Assembly: GCA_033239125.1 (NCBI GenBank) | Contig: BSWB01000002.1 | Span: 8,279,001 to 8,343,000 of the forward strand | Direction of reading: 5' to 3' | Source of the DNA: Fagopyrum homotropicum | Taxonomy: Eukaryota; Streptophyta; Magnoliopsida; Caryophyllales; Polygonaceae | DNA: 64,000 nucleotides | Part shown: positions 12,492-22,630 of the stretch, one piece after another | Layout: each line of letters starts with the position of its first letter | Position numbering within the stretch: the stretch's first letter is position 1 | Translations under genes and position numbers: made by a program | Notes under the pieces: model-generated | Seen by the model: the letters and a program-made list of their open reading frames with translations, nothing else | Database searches by the model: none | Told to the model about the DNA's origin: nothing

Positions 12492-13454
12492 CTGTATGTT
12501 GATGATATCATTCTCACTGCTTCTTCTGATGACTTCCGCAATACTCTCACTGCCTCCCTCAGTAAAGAATTTGCTATATCCGACCTTGGTCCCCTGTCAT
12601 ATTTTTTGGGCATTTCAGTTCAGCGCATGCCGTCAGGACTTTTCTTGTCCCAGGACAAATACGCTCGCGAGATTGTTGCCCGAGCCAAGATGACTAATTG
12701 CAAGCCAATGGTGACTCCGGCTGAACCCACCATCAAACTCAGCACCTCCTCTAGCCCTCCTATCAGTGATCCGACCCTATATCGAAGTCTGGCAGGCACT
12801 GCAATACCTCACTTTCACAAGACCTGACATCAGTTTTGCAGTACAGCAGATATGTTTATTTATGCATGATCCTCGGGAGCCTCACTTTGCTGCTCTCAAG
12901 CGTATCATCCGCTACATCGCTGGCACATCATCTCTAGGTATCAGCATATTTCCCCTCCGAAGTCTGATCTCATTGCATATACAAATGCCGACTGGGCGGG
13001 CTGCCCTGATACACGCCGGTCTACATCAGGTTATTGTGTTTTCTTCAATGACACTTTAATCTCTTGGTCTGCAAACGGCAATCTGTAGTTTCCCGTTCTA
13101 GTGCAGAGGCATAATATAGAGGCGTTGCCAATGTTGTTTCTGAGTGTTCTTGGCTACGCAACCTCCTGCTTGAGCTTCATTGTCCGCTTGACAAGGCATA
13201 TGTTGTTTACACAGACAACATATCTGCAACTTATCTTGCCAGCAACCCAGTTCAACATCAACGAACAAAGCACATTGAGATTGACATTCACTTCGTTCAG
13301 GATAAGGTTGCCCGCGGTCACGTTCGAGTTCTTCACTTAGCGTCAGCTTTTCAGTATGCATATATATTTTCACAAAGGGCCTGCCACGTCAACTGTTTCT
13401 AGATTTTAGATCCAGTCTCACTGTAATGCCTCCTCCAGTTTTGACTGCGAGGTA

Positions 13455-13528
13455 TGATAGAATATGTAAATATTTGTAAATAAGGGTATGTCTTTTGTAA
13501 TTATGTATAATGTTTATCTATATACACA
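13455..13528 (+). repeat. 3' LTR of the copia element
   Basis: Starts TGATAGAATATG and ends ACACA, so it has the TG...CA ends expected of an LTR. It sits just after the RNase H region behind a short purine-rich stretch (GCGAGGTA). It matches 8857-8930 with a few substitutions. Confidence 0.7.
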
Positions 13529-14363
13529 ATCTATCTGATGATGGAAACCCTAAGGGGAATTTCTCATAATCTCACAGTATCTATGAAAGTGATTAAAAAT
13601 AAACTCGAAGATAAAGATATGGCTACAAGAATATATCACCTATCATTTGGGCAGTTGTCTTTATTAGTGTTTTCAAAATCCTATCCACCGAATAATATGT
13701 CTTTCGATACACCATTTGAAAGTACGTCTTTTTCAGCAAAGTTAAAAAGATGGATTTAACCACGCCAATCAGCGGATTCTTTAAGCCATAAAGCTTATCC
13801 GATTACCACCGTAACATCAGCTTAGAAAAATTTGCGTTTTCCCGACTCACTGAATATGTATAAATGGGTAATTTGTAATGCACTCACATACTCGAACACA
13901 ACCTCACTTTGATATATTTGTGAAAGCCTTTTTGATCAAATACATATACAACATAATATTGCCTATTTATACTGGTGAGAAGTCGGTTCCTGGAGGTTCA
14001 CAATTAACCATACCGACATATACACGTTCCAAAGTAGATATTAGTTAGGGTGATTCTAGACTAAACAACTAACATAACTTATTAGTCCAACAATTTCTCT
14101 CTTAATCCATATTTACAAATACTCCTATCGTATCTAAAAATCACCTCCGCGGGCTTGTTAGTTGTGATTATCTGCTCTTCTTTCTAAGAAGCCATAAGAG
14201 ACGACTCTTGAGGAAAGGAAGAGGGGAGTAGGCAGATGGACTCCATGAGGATACCGATGGTTTGGAGGATCGGTGAAGGGAAGATAATGCCTTTCGAGAA
14301 GCCACGGGAAGAAGAAACTAAGATTATAGTCGAGAATAATCTGAATTGAATACACCCCTAAGA
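13529..14363. other. Spacer, no gene seen
   Basis: A short open frame (13538-13759) has no recognisable motif. The rest is non-coding AT-rich sequence. Confidence 0.4.
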
Positions 14364-14529
14364 TTGATTATAGTCAAGAATAAAGACCAAGGTTTAAATC
14401 ATTTGATATTGAAGTTGAGTAGTTTATACAGTCACCAAGAGCAGGTTTGATTATAGTCAAGAATGAAGACCAAGGTTTAAATCATTTGATATTGAAGTTG
14501 AGTAGCTTATATAGTCACCAAGAGCAGGT
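14364..14529. repeat. 83-bp tandem direct repeat
   Basis: Two near-identical copies, 14364-14446 and 14447-14529, begin TTGATTATAGTCAAGAAT and end CACCAAGAGCAGG. A third partial copy of the start (ATTATAGTCGAGAATAA) is present near 14320. Confidence 0.9.
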
Positions 14530-14592
14530 TGTATTCGGTTGTCTTTATTCGACATCGAATACAACCTGCTCTTGGTAACTATATAAACTACT
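14501..14592. repeat. Long inverted repeat (37-nt arms, 18-nt loop)
   Basis: The left arm 14501-14537 ends CCAAGAGCAGGTTGTATTCG; the right arm 14556-14592 starts CGAATACAACCTGCTCTTGG. The arms pair over 37 positions with only a few mismatches around an 18-nt loop. The left arm overlaps the second copy of the tandem repeat, so the right arm is an inverted third copy of that repeat's end. Confidence 0.9.
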
Positions 14593-14872
14593 TGACCGGT
14601 CTGTTTAACCGACCTGTTTCACAACCAGTATACAACCTGACCAACTTCGAAAAGTGTAGTTGCAAAACACAATGAAGATTGTAACTACAGGCTAAATGAA
14701 TTTCAAGCATCAACTTTGATTTAGCTGATCCAATGATTTAAACATGAAAACAATCAAATCAACATACTTGATTCAGCTGAAATTGGAAGAGTATATAGTT
14801 AAGGTAAGCCAAGACAAATGAGTTAAGGTTCACTGACAATGAAATCTTGTGAGTTAAGATCGATCTAGTCTA

Positions 14873-15736
14873 TCAAACAAATGCACCGCTGTTGTTTTCA
14901 TTCGATTCCGCATTTGTTTCAACCTGTCGATCAGCGCCAACATCCCCCTTTGTGTTAGTTTGATCTTGACAGTGATTGGTTTTGTCATGATCTCGGTGAC
15001 CATGAGAGTGGCGATGATGAGTTTTTCTGTACTTGGAATCCCTATCCACTCCATCAGATTCATCACGTTCGGTACTGGGAGATCGATGATGCCGCTTATG
15101 AACCCTTTTGTGGCTTCTTCTTCTATCAGAGCCATCTTCATCATCACTAGAAGAATCAAAGTCACTGTGCTTTGATATTCGCTGATGTTTATGATGCTTA
15201 GAATGACTTCTTTTCACTTTGGCACCATCTTCTTCACTAGAGTGCTCTGAAGAACCGGTTTTCCTGTGGTGCCTATGATGCTTCTTATGACTTCTCTTCA
15301 CATCACTGTCTTCGTCACTGGTGGAGTCCGAGCAGCTGGAATCCAATCTTGAACTCCGATGCTTGTGCCTCCTGTGGGATCGCTTTCGCCTTCTTCTATC
15401 TTCTTCTGAGCTACTATCATAGTCATCACTGCCATCATCGGAATCAGAAGAATGTCTTCTCCTCTTGTGCTTGGACCTCCTACTCGACTTCTTCCTAGAT
15501 CTCTTGCGTTCATCACTGCTATCACCTCCACTTTCACCATCTGAATCCGATGACGACCTTTTCCTGTGTTTTTTAGCAGCCTTTGCCTTCTTCCTGGCTT
15601 TTGCTTTGGCTTCAGCTTCGTTCCTTGCTTTCTCACCAGCCTCGAGCTTCTGCTGCCATTTCATTTGAGCCTCTTTCCTTTCTAAGACTCTCTTCTTCTT
15701 CTCCTCGACCAGCTGGATGAACTTTTTGCAATCCAT
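14873..15736 (-). CDS. Arg/Ser- and Lys/His-rich nuclear protein (RS-domain-like), unassigned
   Basis: A single coding exon of 287 residues. The first 60 residues form a charged, probably coiled helix (KKFIQLVEEKKKRVLERKEA, KARKKAKAAKK). The rest is low-complexity RS/SD/KH repeats: stretches such as RKRSSSDSDGESGGDSSDE and KRSHKKHHRHHRK alternate acidic serine blocks with basic blocks. This composition fits nuclear speckle or splicing-associated proteins and many predicted phosphorylation sites, but no RRM or other folded domain is present. The start is the first ATG after a spliced leader: an acceptor at 15762 pairs well with a donor after 16927, giving a 5' UTR intron of about 1.2 kb. Transcription should begin near 17290, head to head with LHCA6. 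The name is uncertain; the coding call is firm because length, start context and leader intron agree. Confidence 0.85.
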   Translation of the reverse strand: MDCKKFIQLVEEKKKRVLERKEAQMKWQQKLEAGEKARNEAEAKAKARKKAKAAKKHRKRSSSDSDGESGGDSSDERKRSRKKSSRRSKHKRRRHSSDSDDGSDDYDSSSEEDRRRRKRSHRRHKHRSSRLDSSCSDSTSDEDSDVKRSHKKHHRHHRKTGSSEHSSEEDGAKVKRSHSKHHKHQRISKHSDFDSSSDDEDGSDRRRSHKRVHKRHHRSPSTERDESDGVDRDSKYRKTHHRHSHGHRDHDKTNHCQDQTNTKGDVGADRQVETNAESNENNSGAFV

Positions 15737-17290
15737 TTGGAAACAAAAACCAGCACAAAACCTGCATTTTGGTATGAAGATGACAAAAGGTGCATCTCAT
15801 AAAAGAGAAAATCTAGGTTAGCTCTTCCATCATTACTTGTCCGATTCTCTTTTCTAAAAGAAGTCTAATACATAATGCTAGAGCAGCATGTAACAAGCCT
15901 AGAAACAACAAAAACTAGATATTGCATAAAAAAAAAACGAACTAATTGTGATCTGAATACCACCAAGAAAAATCCGAATACAAAATAACCCCCATAAACT
16001 TCAGAACTCAGATTAGATGTAGCTCTATGATTACATCAATTGCCAACCCTATATTCTCCCATACTAGTTCATATTTACAGATATAGCTAGAGAAGCAGCT
16101 CACTTATGAGTTATGACTAATCACTAATCATGAATTTCTTAATGTAGAGTCAATCATGCACAAATTACATTTCTAACCTAAGAGTAATCACTAATCATAA
16201 ATTCCTTAAAGTCAAGGGGATCATGCACAAAGTTCAACATAGTAATTGTACACACATCTATCCTAGGACTAATCATTAGTCAGGAATTTCTTAAAGACGG
16301 TCAAGCATACATTCCATCATAGCACTTCTACACACATCTAACCTGTGTTTTCAAACTAATCAAAGTATATAGCTCACAGTGTTAGGATAATCGGTCTTAA
16401 AAGGATCAAAATTAATCAATTGTATGACAACAACGAATACAACACCATTCAGATCATCAAAGATACAGAAACGTTACATAGAACACAATTTTGAAGGGCT
16501 CAAGCATATGCAATAACACACCTACGGTCACCTCAAAGAGAGCCATAGTTATAGTACAAAAGGACACCATAATGAAGCAGCATAGACCGTTCAGATCAAC
16601 AAAGATACAGAAATATCAAACATGTTACAAAGAACACAAATTTCGAAGGGCAAGCATGCACAATAACACATCTACGGCCACCTCAAAGAAAGCCAAAGTT
16701 ATAGTACAAAAGAAGACATAAATGCTCAAACTTCAAACTGAAGCAGTATAGACAATTAAGGTATGCAAGGGCGTAAATCAGATTCGACCCGGTTATACCA
16801 ACCGTTAAAATTCAATTTCATCAGCATACCAGAAAGAAAAAAAGAGAAGCTAGTAAAGCCCTGAAAATTGAATATCTTGCTCAACCCTAAACTAAGAATA
16901 ACGCCGGATAGATCCGGTATTCTTACCTTATTCAAGGAGACGGTAGTTGTCGAAGAGAACCAAAACGACCCAAATTAGAAACCTGTCCTCACTTCAGCTG
17001 CAATCCAGCACCAACTAGTTCTAGTTTCAGGGAAAAACAATAGTTTAATGGGCGACTCAAATAATTCAAACACTATGAATGAAAACGATCAAACTGAATT
17101 TGGTGAAAACCTAATTAAGCAGAAACCCTAACAATAATATGCTCAAAACGCTCTTGCATTTAAAGAAACAAATCTTACAAAGCCTAGAAGAAAGAATATT
17201 GAGATTAACTTACTTGCAGGCAAAGGAAGACAAGAATAGGCAGCTTGGAAGCAGCTTCGAAGCAGAGAGAACAAGCAGATCCAAACGGGG
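15737..17290 (-). other. Spliced 5' leader of the RS-like protein gene
   Basis: There is no coding potential across 1.5 kb. Minus-strand splice signals are good: donor TAAG|GTAAGAAT at 16927/16926 and acceptor AAATGCAG|G at 15762/15761. A further leader exon toward 17290 is possible. Within the intron, 16480-16730 contains a roughly 130-bp block present twice (ATAACACACCTACGGTCACC and ATAACACATCTACGGCCACC), a local duplication. Confidence 0.6.
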
Positions 17291-17602
17291 GAGAAGATGA
17301 TTAAAGAGGGCAAATACACAATGACCTTCTCGAAGACTTCCAGGAAAGGGGCGAAGTTTGAATATTTAACAGTACATTCGAGATTCGAGAATCATTCTCC
17401 ATTATTGGCTGGGCCTTATTTGAGACGTAATGGGCCATAAGGCCCAAATATAGACCCAACGAAGACAATCTAGCCAGATTGAAGCCCATACTCAGAGTGC
17501 CACGTGGTAAGACGTTATTGGCTGTTTTACATAGCAGATAAGCTGATATAAAAGGCCATCAATCAGCAACCCCAAACCACGAGATTGGTCTCACCATTAA
17601 CC
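17290..17602. promoter_or_regulatory. Shared divergent promoter of LHCA6 and the RS-like gene
   Basis: About 310 bp separate the leader of the minus-strand RS-like gene from the LHCA6 start codon. On the LHCA6 side a G-box CACGTG lies at 17501-17506, a GATAAG (I-box type) element at 17537-17542 and a TATAAAA box at 17547-17553, about 50 bp before the ATG. This set is typical of light-regulated photosynthesis genes. Nearer the RS-like gene are several TGGGCC/GGCCCA site II-type elements (17405-17455), common in housekeeping and proliferation genes. The assignment of elements to each gene is inferred. Confidence 0.72.
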
Positions 17603-20391
17603 ATGGCTCTCGCCGTTGCATCGAGTGCTCTCTCAAGCCTCCCATTCAGGTTAGTTACTTAACTCATTTGAGTTGAACCCTAATTTCTAATAACATTCGT
17701 CAATGCATTTGTAAATAATTACAGGAAATTATCGAGAAAGTTTATTCATGAAAAAACAAATATGGTAACCTTTCATCGAGGAAACGTACATGTAAATGCG
17801 ACTAAAGGAGTGTCTAGTATTTGTGAGCCGCTTCCACCAGATAGGCCGTTGTGGTTCCCCGGTAGCTCACCCCCGGAATGGCTTGATGGGAGGTAAGTTT
17901 GAGCAATTTATATGTGTTAATAACATTAAATTTGTGATAATATAGCTAATAGTTAGGTACGTAATAATATAACTTTGTTTCTCTGTCCAGCCTCTATTGT
18001 GGAATATGGTCGTCTTTGCAAACAGTGGCGGCCGCAGGATTTTAAAGGGGGGGCGAAATTTTATTTTCGATAAATATATCTATGAAAATAAAATAACTAT
18101 AAAAATAAAGTCAATATATCATATACTTACAATAAATTTTATTTTTTAAAAAAAAATTGCTGCCCTATAGGCGCGTCTATAACCGCGCCTCTTTAGGATT
18201 TTTTTTTTTTAAAAAACGTTACACTATAGCCGCAATCTAGAACCGCACCTCTATTTGTGTTTTTATTATCTTTACAAATAATAGTGCGGTCTAAGACCGC
18301 ACTTCTACTTCAAACAACAAATCTCGTGCATTTAGGTGAATTATTTCACTCCGAGCCTAAAACAGAAAATTCTTTTGAAGTTTCGTTTACTTCGGCGAAA
18401 GATCAAAAACAACATTTAAATATAACACAAGAATAGTGATATTTAAAAAATTAATAAATCGTAGAAAAAATTTTTATAAACGATAAGCCACAACCCATTT
18501 TTAAACGATTTTTTTCAAAAATTCTTTTTTATAAACGATAAGCCACAACCCTGCCCCACGGCCCCCACCCAAGGGCCGCCCCTGTTTGCAGACTCCCTCA
18601 CCTTGTTTCTTCGTTAAGGTTGTTGGAAAGTAATGAGAAACTCGTAAAAAAAAAACCCGAAAGAAGGGTACTTGGGCTTATTGGTTTTGCCTAATTTTTC
18701 TTATAAAAAATGGAAAACAATTTTATGATAAGAACTTATTATTCTTTTTTTTGTTATCAATAGTCGTAAGAGGATACACAATTCACAAAAACTGCTCTTT
18801 ACCTCATCTGATTATTTTTGGGAGATGCTATCGACACCAAAAAAAAAAAAGGAAAGAAAAGGAGAAAAAGTCGATTGTTTGTCGAATTCAACGTCAAAAA
18901 ATGCAAAATAAACATTTCTCTTATTTAAACTACCGGTTCTGTCTTCACATCAAGGTTTACATTGCCTTCTCAAACAAAATGGTTTACAATAAAAGAGTTT
19001 CTTTGATTCACGTTATATGGTTAGATGGTTTGGGGTACGTCTTTTTGTTGTTAGTCTCGTTTGGAAGAAGGGTTGAACTTGTTCGTGAGAAGGACTCGAG
19101 GATAGGTGATTGAAATTTGAAAGCTCTAAAAAGAGTAAAAATATAAGGTTTTCATCGGTGGTCCCTGGGAGTTATACTTTGCACTACTTCGAAAAACATG
19201 TGCTCGGTATTTCTTCCTCGTTTTTGCTTGTCTGGTGCTTCCTTCAGTGCTACTCCTCGACCGGCTCGTTGTGAGCGAAGTTTTCTTTTGATGTGTTTTT
19301 CTTATTTCTTATTTCTTTTTATGTATGTTTTGGTTCTCTCATAACGGTTAGTCCGTATACTAATTTGACCAGTCTTTCGATCCATTATAAGATGTGTAGT
19401 CTAGTGCATCTCCATGCTTTCCTTTATAAAAAAAAATAAGAAAGGGAAAGGAAATATACATAGTAAATTTTATTGACACTAAAATTAAATATTTAGTTAA
19501 TTTGATGAAATCACTAATATCATTTGATGGGTCTGTACATAAAAAGTAACTTTGTCTTTTTTGTTTTTGTAGCCTTCCCGGTGATTATGGCTTCGACCCA
19601 CTTGGATTAGGTATGTGTTTTTACTTTTTAACCTTGCATTAAGGAAATTACCATTTTCTAGAAAAGTGGCAAAATTAACATATTTCGTTTAACTGACCTT
19701 TATATGTTTGTGGACTTCACCTAGAAGTAGATACCATTTCTCAATATATACAATATTAAACCAGGATCCGATCCGGAGCTACTAAGATGGTTCGCACAAG
19801 CCGAGCTAATGCACAGCCGGTGGGCAATGCTAGCCGTGTCGGGGATCCTGATCCCCGAGTGGCTCGAAAGCATAGGCTTCATGGACAAGTTCAACTGGTA
19901 CGACGCGGGAGCACAATCCTACTTTGCAGACCCCACAACCCTATTTGTAGTTCAACTAGCCCTAATGGGATGGGTCGAGGGTCGTAGATGGGCTGACTAC
20001 TTAAACCCCGGGTGTGTTGACATAGAGCCCAAGTTCCCCAATAGAGAGAACCCAAAACCCGACGTAGGCTATCCGGGTGGGCTATGGTTTGACCCGATGA
20101 TGTGGGGTCGAGGCTCCCCTGAGCCGGTCATGGTATTGCGCACCAAGGAGATCAAGAACGGGCGCCTTGCGATGCTCGCTTTTGTCGGGTTTTGCTTCCA
20201 AGCGATTTATACCGGGCAAAGTCCGCTCGAGAACTTGAGTGCACATCTTGCGGACCCGGGGCACGTAAATGTGTTTACGGTATAAGTAGAGCTTTCTATC
20301 TTTTGACACTTTTTTATTGAGTTATTTGTAGTTTGCATCTATATATTAAGTTGGGTTTTTGATTATTTTGCAGGCTTTCTCAGGAAATTGA
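17603..20391 (+). CDS. LHCA6: Light-harvesting chlorophyll a/b protein LHCA6, photosystem I
   Basis: Five exons: 17603-17649, 17725-17892, 19573-19610, 19765-20279 and 20374-20391, phases consistent, giving 261 residues (Arabidopsis LHCA6 is about 270). The first 50 or so residues are a Ser/basic chloroplast transit peptide. The mature protein has the LHC signatures PLWFPGSSPPEWLDGS and GDYGFDPLGLG, helix B with AQAELMHSRWAML (Glu98, Arg103 as chlorophyll and ion-pair residues) and helix C with EIKNGRLAMLAF (Glu213, Arg218). The LHCA6-specific stretches SICEPLPPDRPLW, DVGYPGGLWFD and WGRGSPEPVMVLRTKE separate it from LHCA2 and LHCA5. In known plants LHCA6 is a low-abundance thylakoid antenna that, with LHCA5, links photosystem I to the NDH complex for cyclic electron flow. 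The last exon encodes only AFSGN and the stop. Intron 2 (1.68 kb) holds a hAT MITE. Confidence 0.95.
18023..18584. mobile_element. Non-autonomous hAT element in LHCA6 intron 2
   Basis: The left end CAGTGGCGGCCGC and the right end (read in reverse CAGGGGCGGCCCT) form a terminal inverted repeat of the common plant CAGNGGCGG hAT type. It is bordered by an 8-bp target duplication, TTTGCAAA (18015-18022) and TTTGCAGA (18585-18592), seven of eight matching. No transposase is encoded. Inside are hairpin-like motifs such as GCGCGTCTATAACCGCGC and GTGCGGTCTAAGACCGCAC, and a duplicated segment ATAAACGATAAGCCACAACC (about 18479 and 18533). It lies in the same intron phase-neutral position as ordinary intron sequence and leaves the splice sites untouched. 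Confidence 0.9.
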
Positions 20392-21972
20392 TCAATCGAT
20401 GGAAAAGAATTGGAAGTTATGTGAATATGGGCATGGATAAATTGGTATCTTGTTTAATCATGCTTGAATGTGATGTGAGATAGCAAAAATGTAACAATCC
20501 ATGTTACCTAGTTGTTATATGAAAATGAAATTAAATTTTAATGTTTTGCTGAAGATACGTATATACGGTGAGACAGTGAATTGTCCAACATATAAGTATA
20601 CTATTATTTCTCCTATTATTAGTTGGTTTTAGAATATATGGGCGTATGTTTGTTTATATGTCTTATTGTACGTGTCTTTTACGTCATTTGATCATGTGAT
20701 GGATAACATAAAAATAAATAATATAAAAGTATAAATCTCCATTACATGTAAATTTGGTCACTAAATTACCTAACTATTAAAATCAATGTGCTTTTGTAAA
20801 CAAATTTTTTATGTTTTTGGTGTAAGGGTGGTGGATAATACATAGCCCTCAATCGTATTTCTATTCAAATATCAAAATTGATATTAGAATACGGGTATGA
20901 AATTGATATTTGTGTTAGATATATGAAGTATGTAAAATTGTTTTGATTACTAGTTTTATAAATTTTAGCAAACAAGAAAAGAAATGAATAAAAATAGTAG
21001 TGTATCTAAGAATTCTAAGTAATCCCACATGCTAAAATAGAAAATTAGCATGAATCCATAAAAAAAAATTGTATTAATTGAGCAATGCAATCCTACTGCA
21101 AGTCAAATATGAGGTTTATCGAGCTTTTCATGTTGTATAATTCTTTGAAACAAAAAATTAACTCATATCTTGTGGTAATAGAAGACATAAAAAAAACTAA
21201 AAAATAGCATATGATATCTGAAGAAGATCTATTTCACACTTGGAAAAGATATAGGTAAAGAAAGAAGAATGGAGATCCAACGAAGACACTGTTCTTTGTT
21301 CTTTTGCTTGAATCTTTTTTCACACATTTATGCTCATCAAATGGCCTCTTACTGCATTGATTATTATGATATCCCTTGGAGTGAAACGAGTATCATGATT
21401 TTGATCCCTTGAATGTACAATTTTTTTATTTCTTATACTTGTCATCACGAATGCACAAATTTCAAATTTGTGTCTTGGTGTAAATTGAGCCTTTAACAAA
21501 CCAAGAATACGTCTAACATTTTATTTTAAACTTTGATCTAGGTGGGTAGCAGATCTGTTAGTTACTGACATGAGTTTAGGTATTGGGCTTGGGTCTAATG
21601 TGCATATGCGCTCGTATGCACACGACCCCGCTCTATCTGTATCGGACTTTGACATGATTTTCTGTTCATCTAACAGTCTAGAGTTTTATTAAATTTGGTT
21701 GGAAAGTGGGGATACTCGATAGAAACTCTTTTCGATTGATGCTATTCGATTCTAACTGTATGGATTTAGTTGAACTGAATTTAAATCTAGTACAAATGAA
21801 TTTGTTGCAGGGGGCATGTAAAAACTTACGGTTGGGTTCAGCCTTTGGTGCTGATTTTTCTTCTTCCTCCCTCTCTCAAATTATTAGTGTTACATGACAT
21901 GCAAATGCAAAATTCCGCATGATTGAGTCGAGAGGAAATAAAATTTGATCTCTTATGTGAACAGCTATATAA
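20392..21972. other. 3' flank of LHCA6 and gene-free AT-rich spacer
   Basis: The first 150-200 bp should be the LHCA6 3' UTR (a candidate AATAAA-like signal is not clear; AAATGAAATTAAA is near 20522). After that no coding or repeat structure stands out. Confidence 0.4.
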
Positions 21973-22147
21973 CTAAGAGAAACAGATGGGACAAGAGTGA
22001 TTGTTGTTGAGCCACTCGAGAAGACAACTCTGGTGAAACCGATGGGAGCACGGTATCCTCATCGACGAGGTCTCCATCTTCTCGATGCAAATCCCGCAAT
22101 CGCCCTCCTCCTCCTCCGCCGAATCCACCTTCAATAATCCTGTGACG

Positions 22148-22444
22148 TAAGCATGTCCACGGGTCGGACCCGCCGGGTCGAGGGTCCGGGAAGGGTGACC
22201 CGGACCCGGACCTGTGTAAAAGGACAACCCGCCGGGTTGGCGACCCGCCGGGTCACGGGTCAGACCCGGCGGGTTGGCTCTTTTATTTTAAAAACCATTT
22301 TTTTTAAAAAAAAAAAAAAGATGACCCGGCCGGTCGACCCGCCAACGGCTATTTTTAGCCGTTGAGCTTTTTTTTTTTAATTTTTTTTTTTAAAATTATT
22401 GACCCGCCGGGTCACGGGTGACCTGTGACCCGTGGACATGCTTA
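22148..22444. mobile_element. MITE (hAT type) with GACCCGCCGGGTC motifs, inserted in the RING gene
   Basis: The terminal inverted repeat TAAGCATGTCCACGGGT is perfect over 17 bp at both ends. It is flanked by CTGTGACG (22140-22147) and CTCTGACG (22445-22452), an 8-bp target duplication with one mismatch. Inside both ends the palindrome-like GACCCGCCGGGTC recurs. There is no coding capacity. Ends and subterminal motifs match the larger hAT element at 23109-25910, so this looks like an internal-deletion derivative of that family. Confidence 0.93.
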
Positions 22445-22527
22445 CTCTGACGGAGGACCTGGTTGCAGGACTTGGCCTTGGCCAGAACTCCTCCTCATCA
22501 AAATTCTCCTCATCTCCGAAGTCCAGC

Positions 22528-22572
22528 CCGATGTCCTGGCGGATGATTATTTTTCATCTGCCAGGACATCGG
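22528..22572. repeat. Inverted repeat, 19-nt arms
   Basis: CCGATGTCCTGGCGGATGA (22528-22546) faces TCATCTGCCAGGACATCGG (22554-22572), 18 of 19 pairing with a 7-nt loop. It lies at the edge where RING coding similarity ends, so it may mark a rearrangement junction. Confidence 0.85.
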
Positions 22573-22630
22573 TGTTGTTTTGTTGGCATCTAAAGATTTG
22601 GCGATTGCTTTGATTGATTTGTGCTTGCAG

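Larger units (their letters stand above)
11870..13400 (+). pseudogene. copia reverse transcriptase and RNase H, heavily broken
   Basis: Reverse transcriptase motifs are seen in pieces: DPQWSAAMTDEYRAL near 11890, HQLDVKNAFLHGHL near 12205, LKKSLYGLKQASQAWYQRF near 12315, YVDDIILTASS near 12493 and LSYFLGISVQR near 12595. RNase H follows with ADWAGCPDTRRSTSGYC near 12990 and YTDNISATYLASNP near 13215. The pieces lie in several frames with stops between them, so no functional enzyme can be made. Confidence 0.85.
8857..13528 (+). mobile_element. Decayed Ty1/copia LTR retrotransposon
   Basis: Domains occur in the order gag, protease, integrase, reverse transcriptase, RNase H, which is diagnostic for Ty1/copia. 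The body is framed by a short direct repeat (8857-8930 and 13455-13528) taken as LTRs. Many stops and frameshifts and two non-triplet internal tandem duplications show it cannot make its own proteins. No clear tRNA primer site follows the left LTR, and the LTRs of about 74 bp are shorter than usual, so one or both may be truncated. No target duplication was identified. Confidence 0.88.
21973..22575 (-). pseudogene. RING-H2 finger gene fragment, split by a MITE
   Basis: Minus-strand frame over 22147-21973 encodes a complete RING-H2 pattern: CGICIEKM, then RIPCSHRFHQSCLLEWL, then HSCPIC, i.e. C-x2-C, C-x-H-x2-H-x2-C, C-x2-C. The protein stops two residues after the last cysteine. Upstream on the same strand, 22575-22453 reads DIGLDFGDEENFDEEEFWPR in a frame compatible with the RING part once the inserted MITE (22148-22444) and one target-duplication copy are discounted. 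RING-H2 proteins are usually E3 ubiquitin ligases. Here the gene is interrupted and has no visible N-terminal part beyond 22575, so it is called a fragment. It could still be transcribed. Confidence 0.72.
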
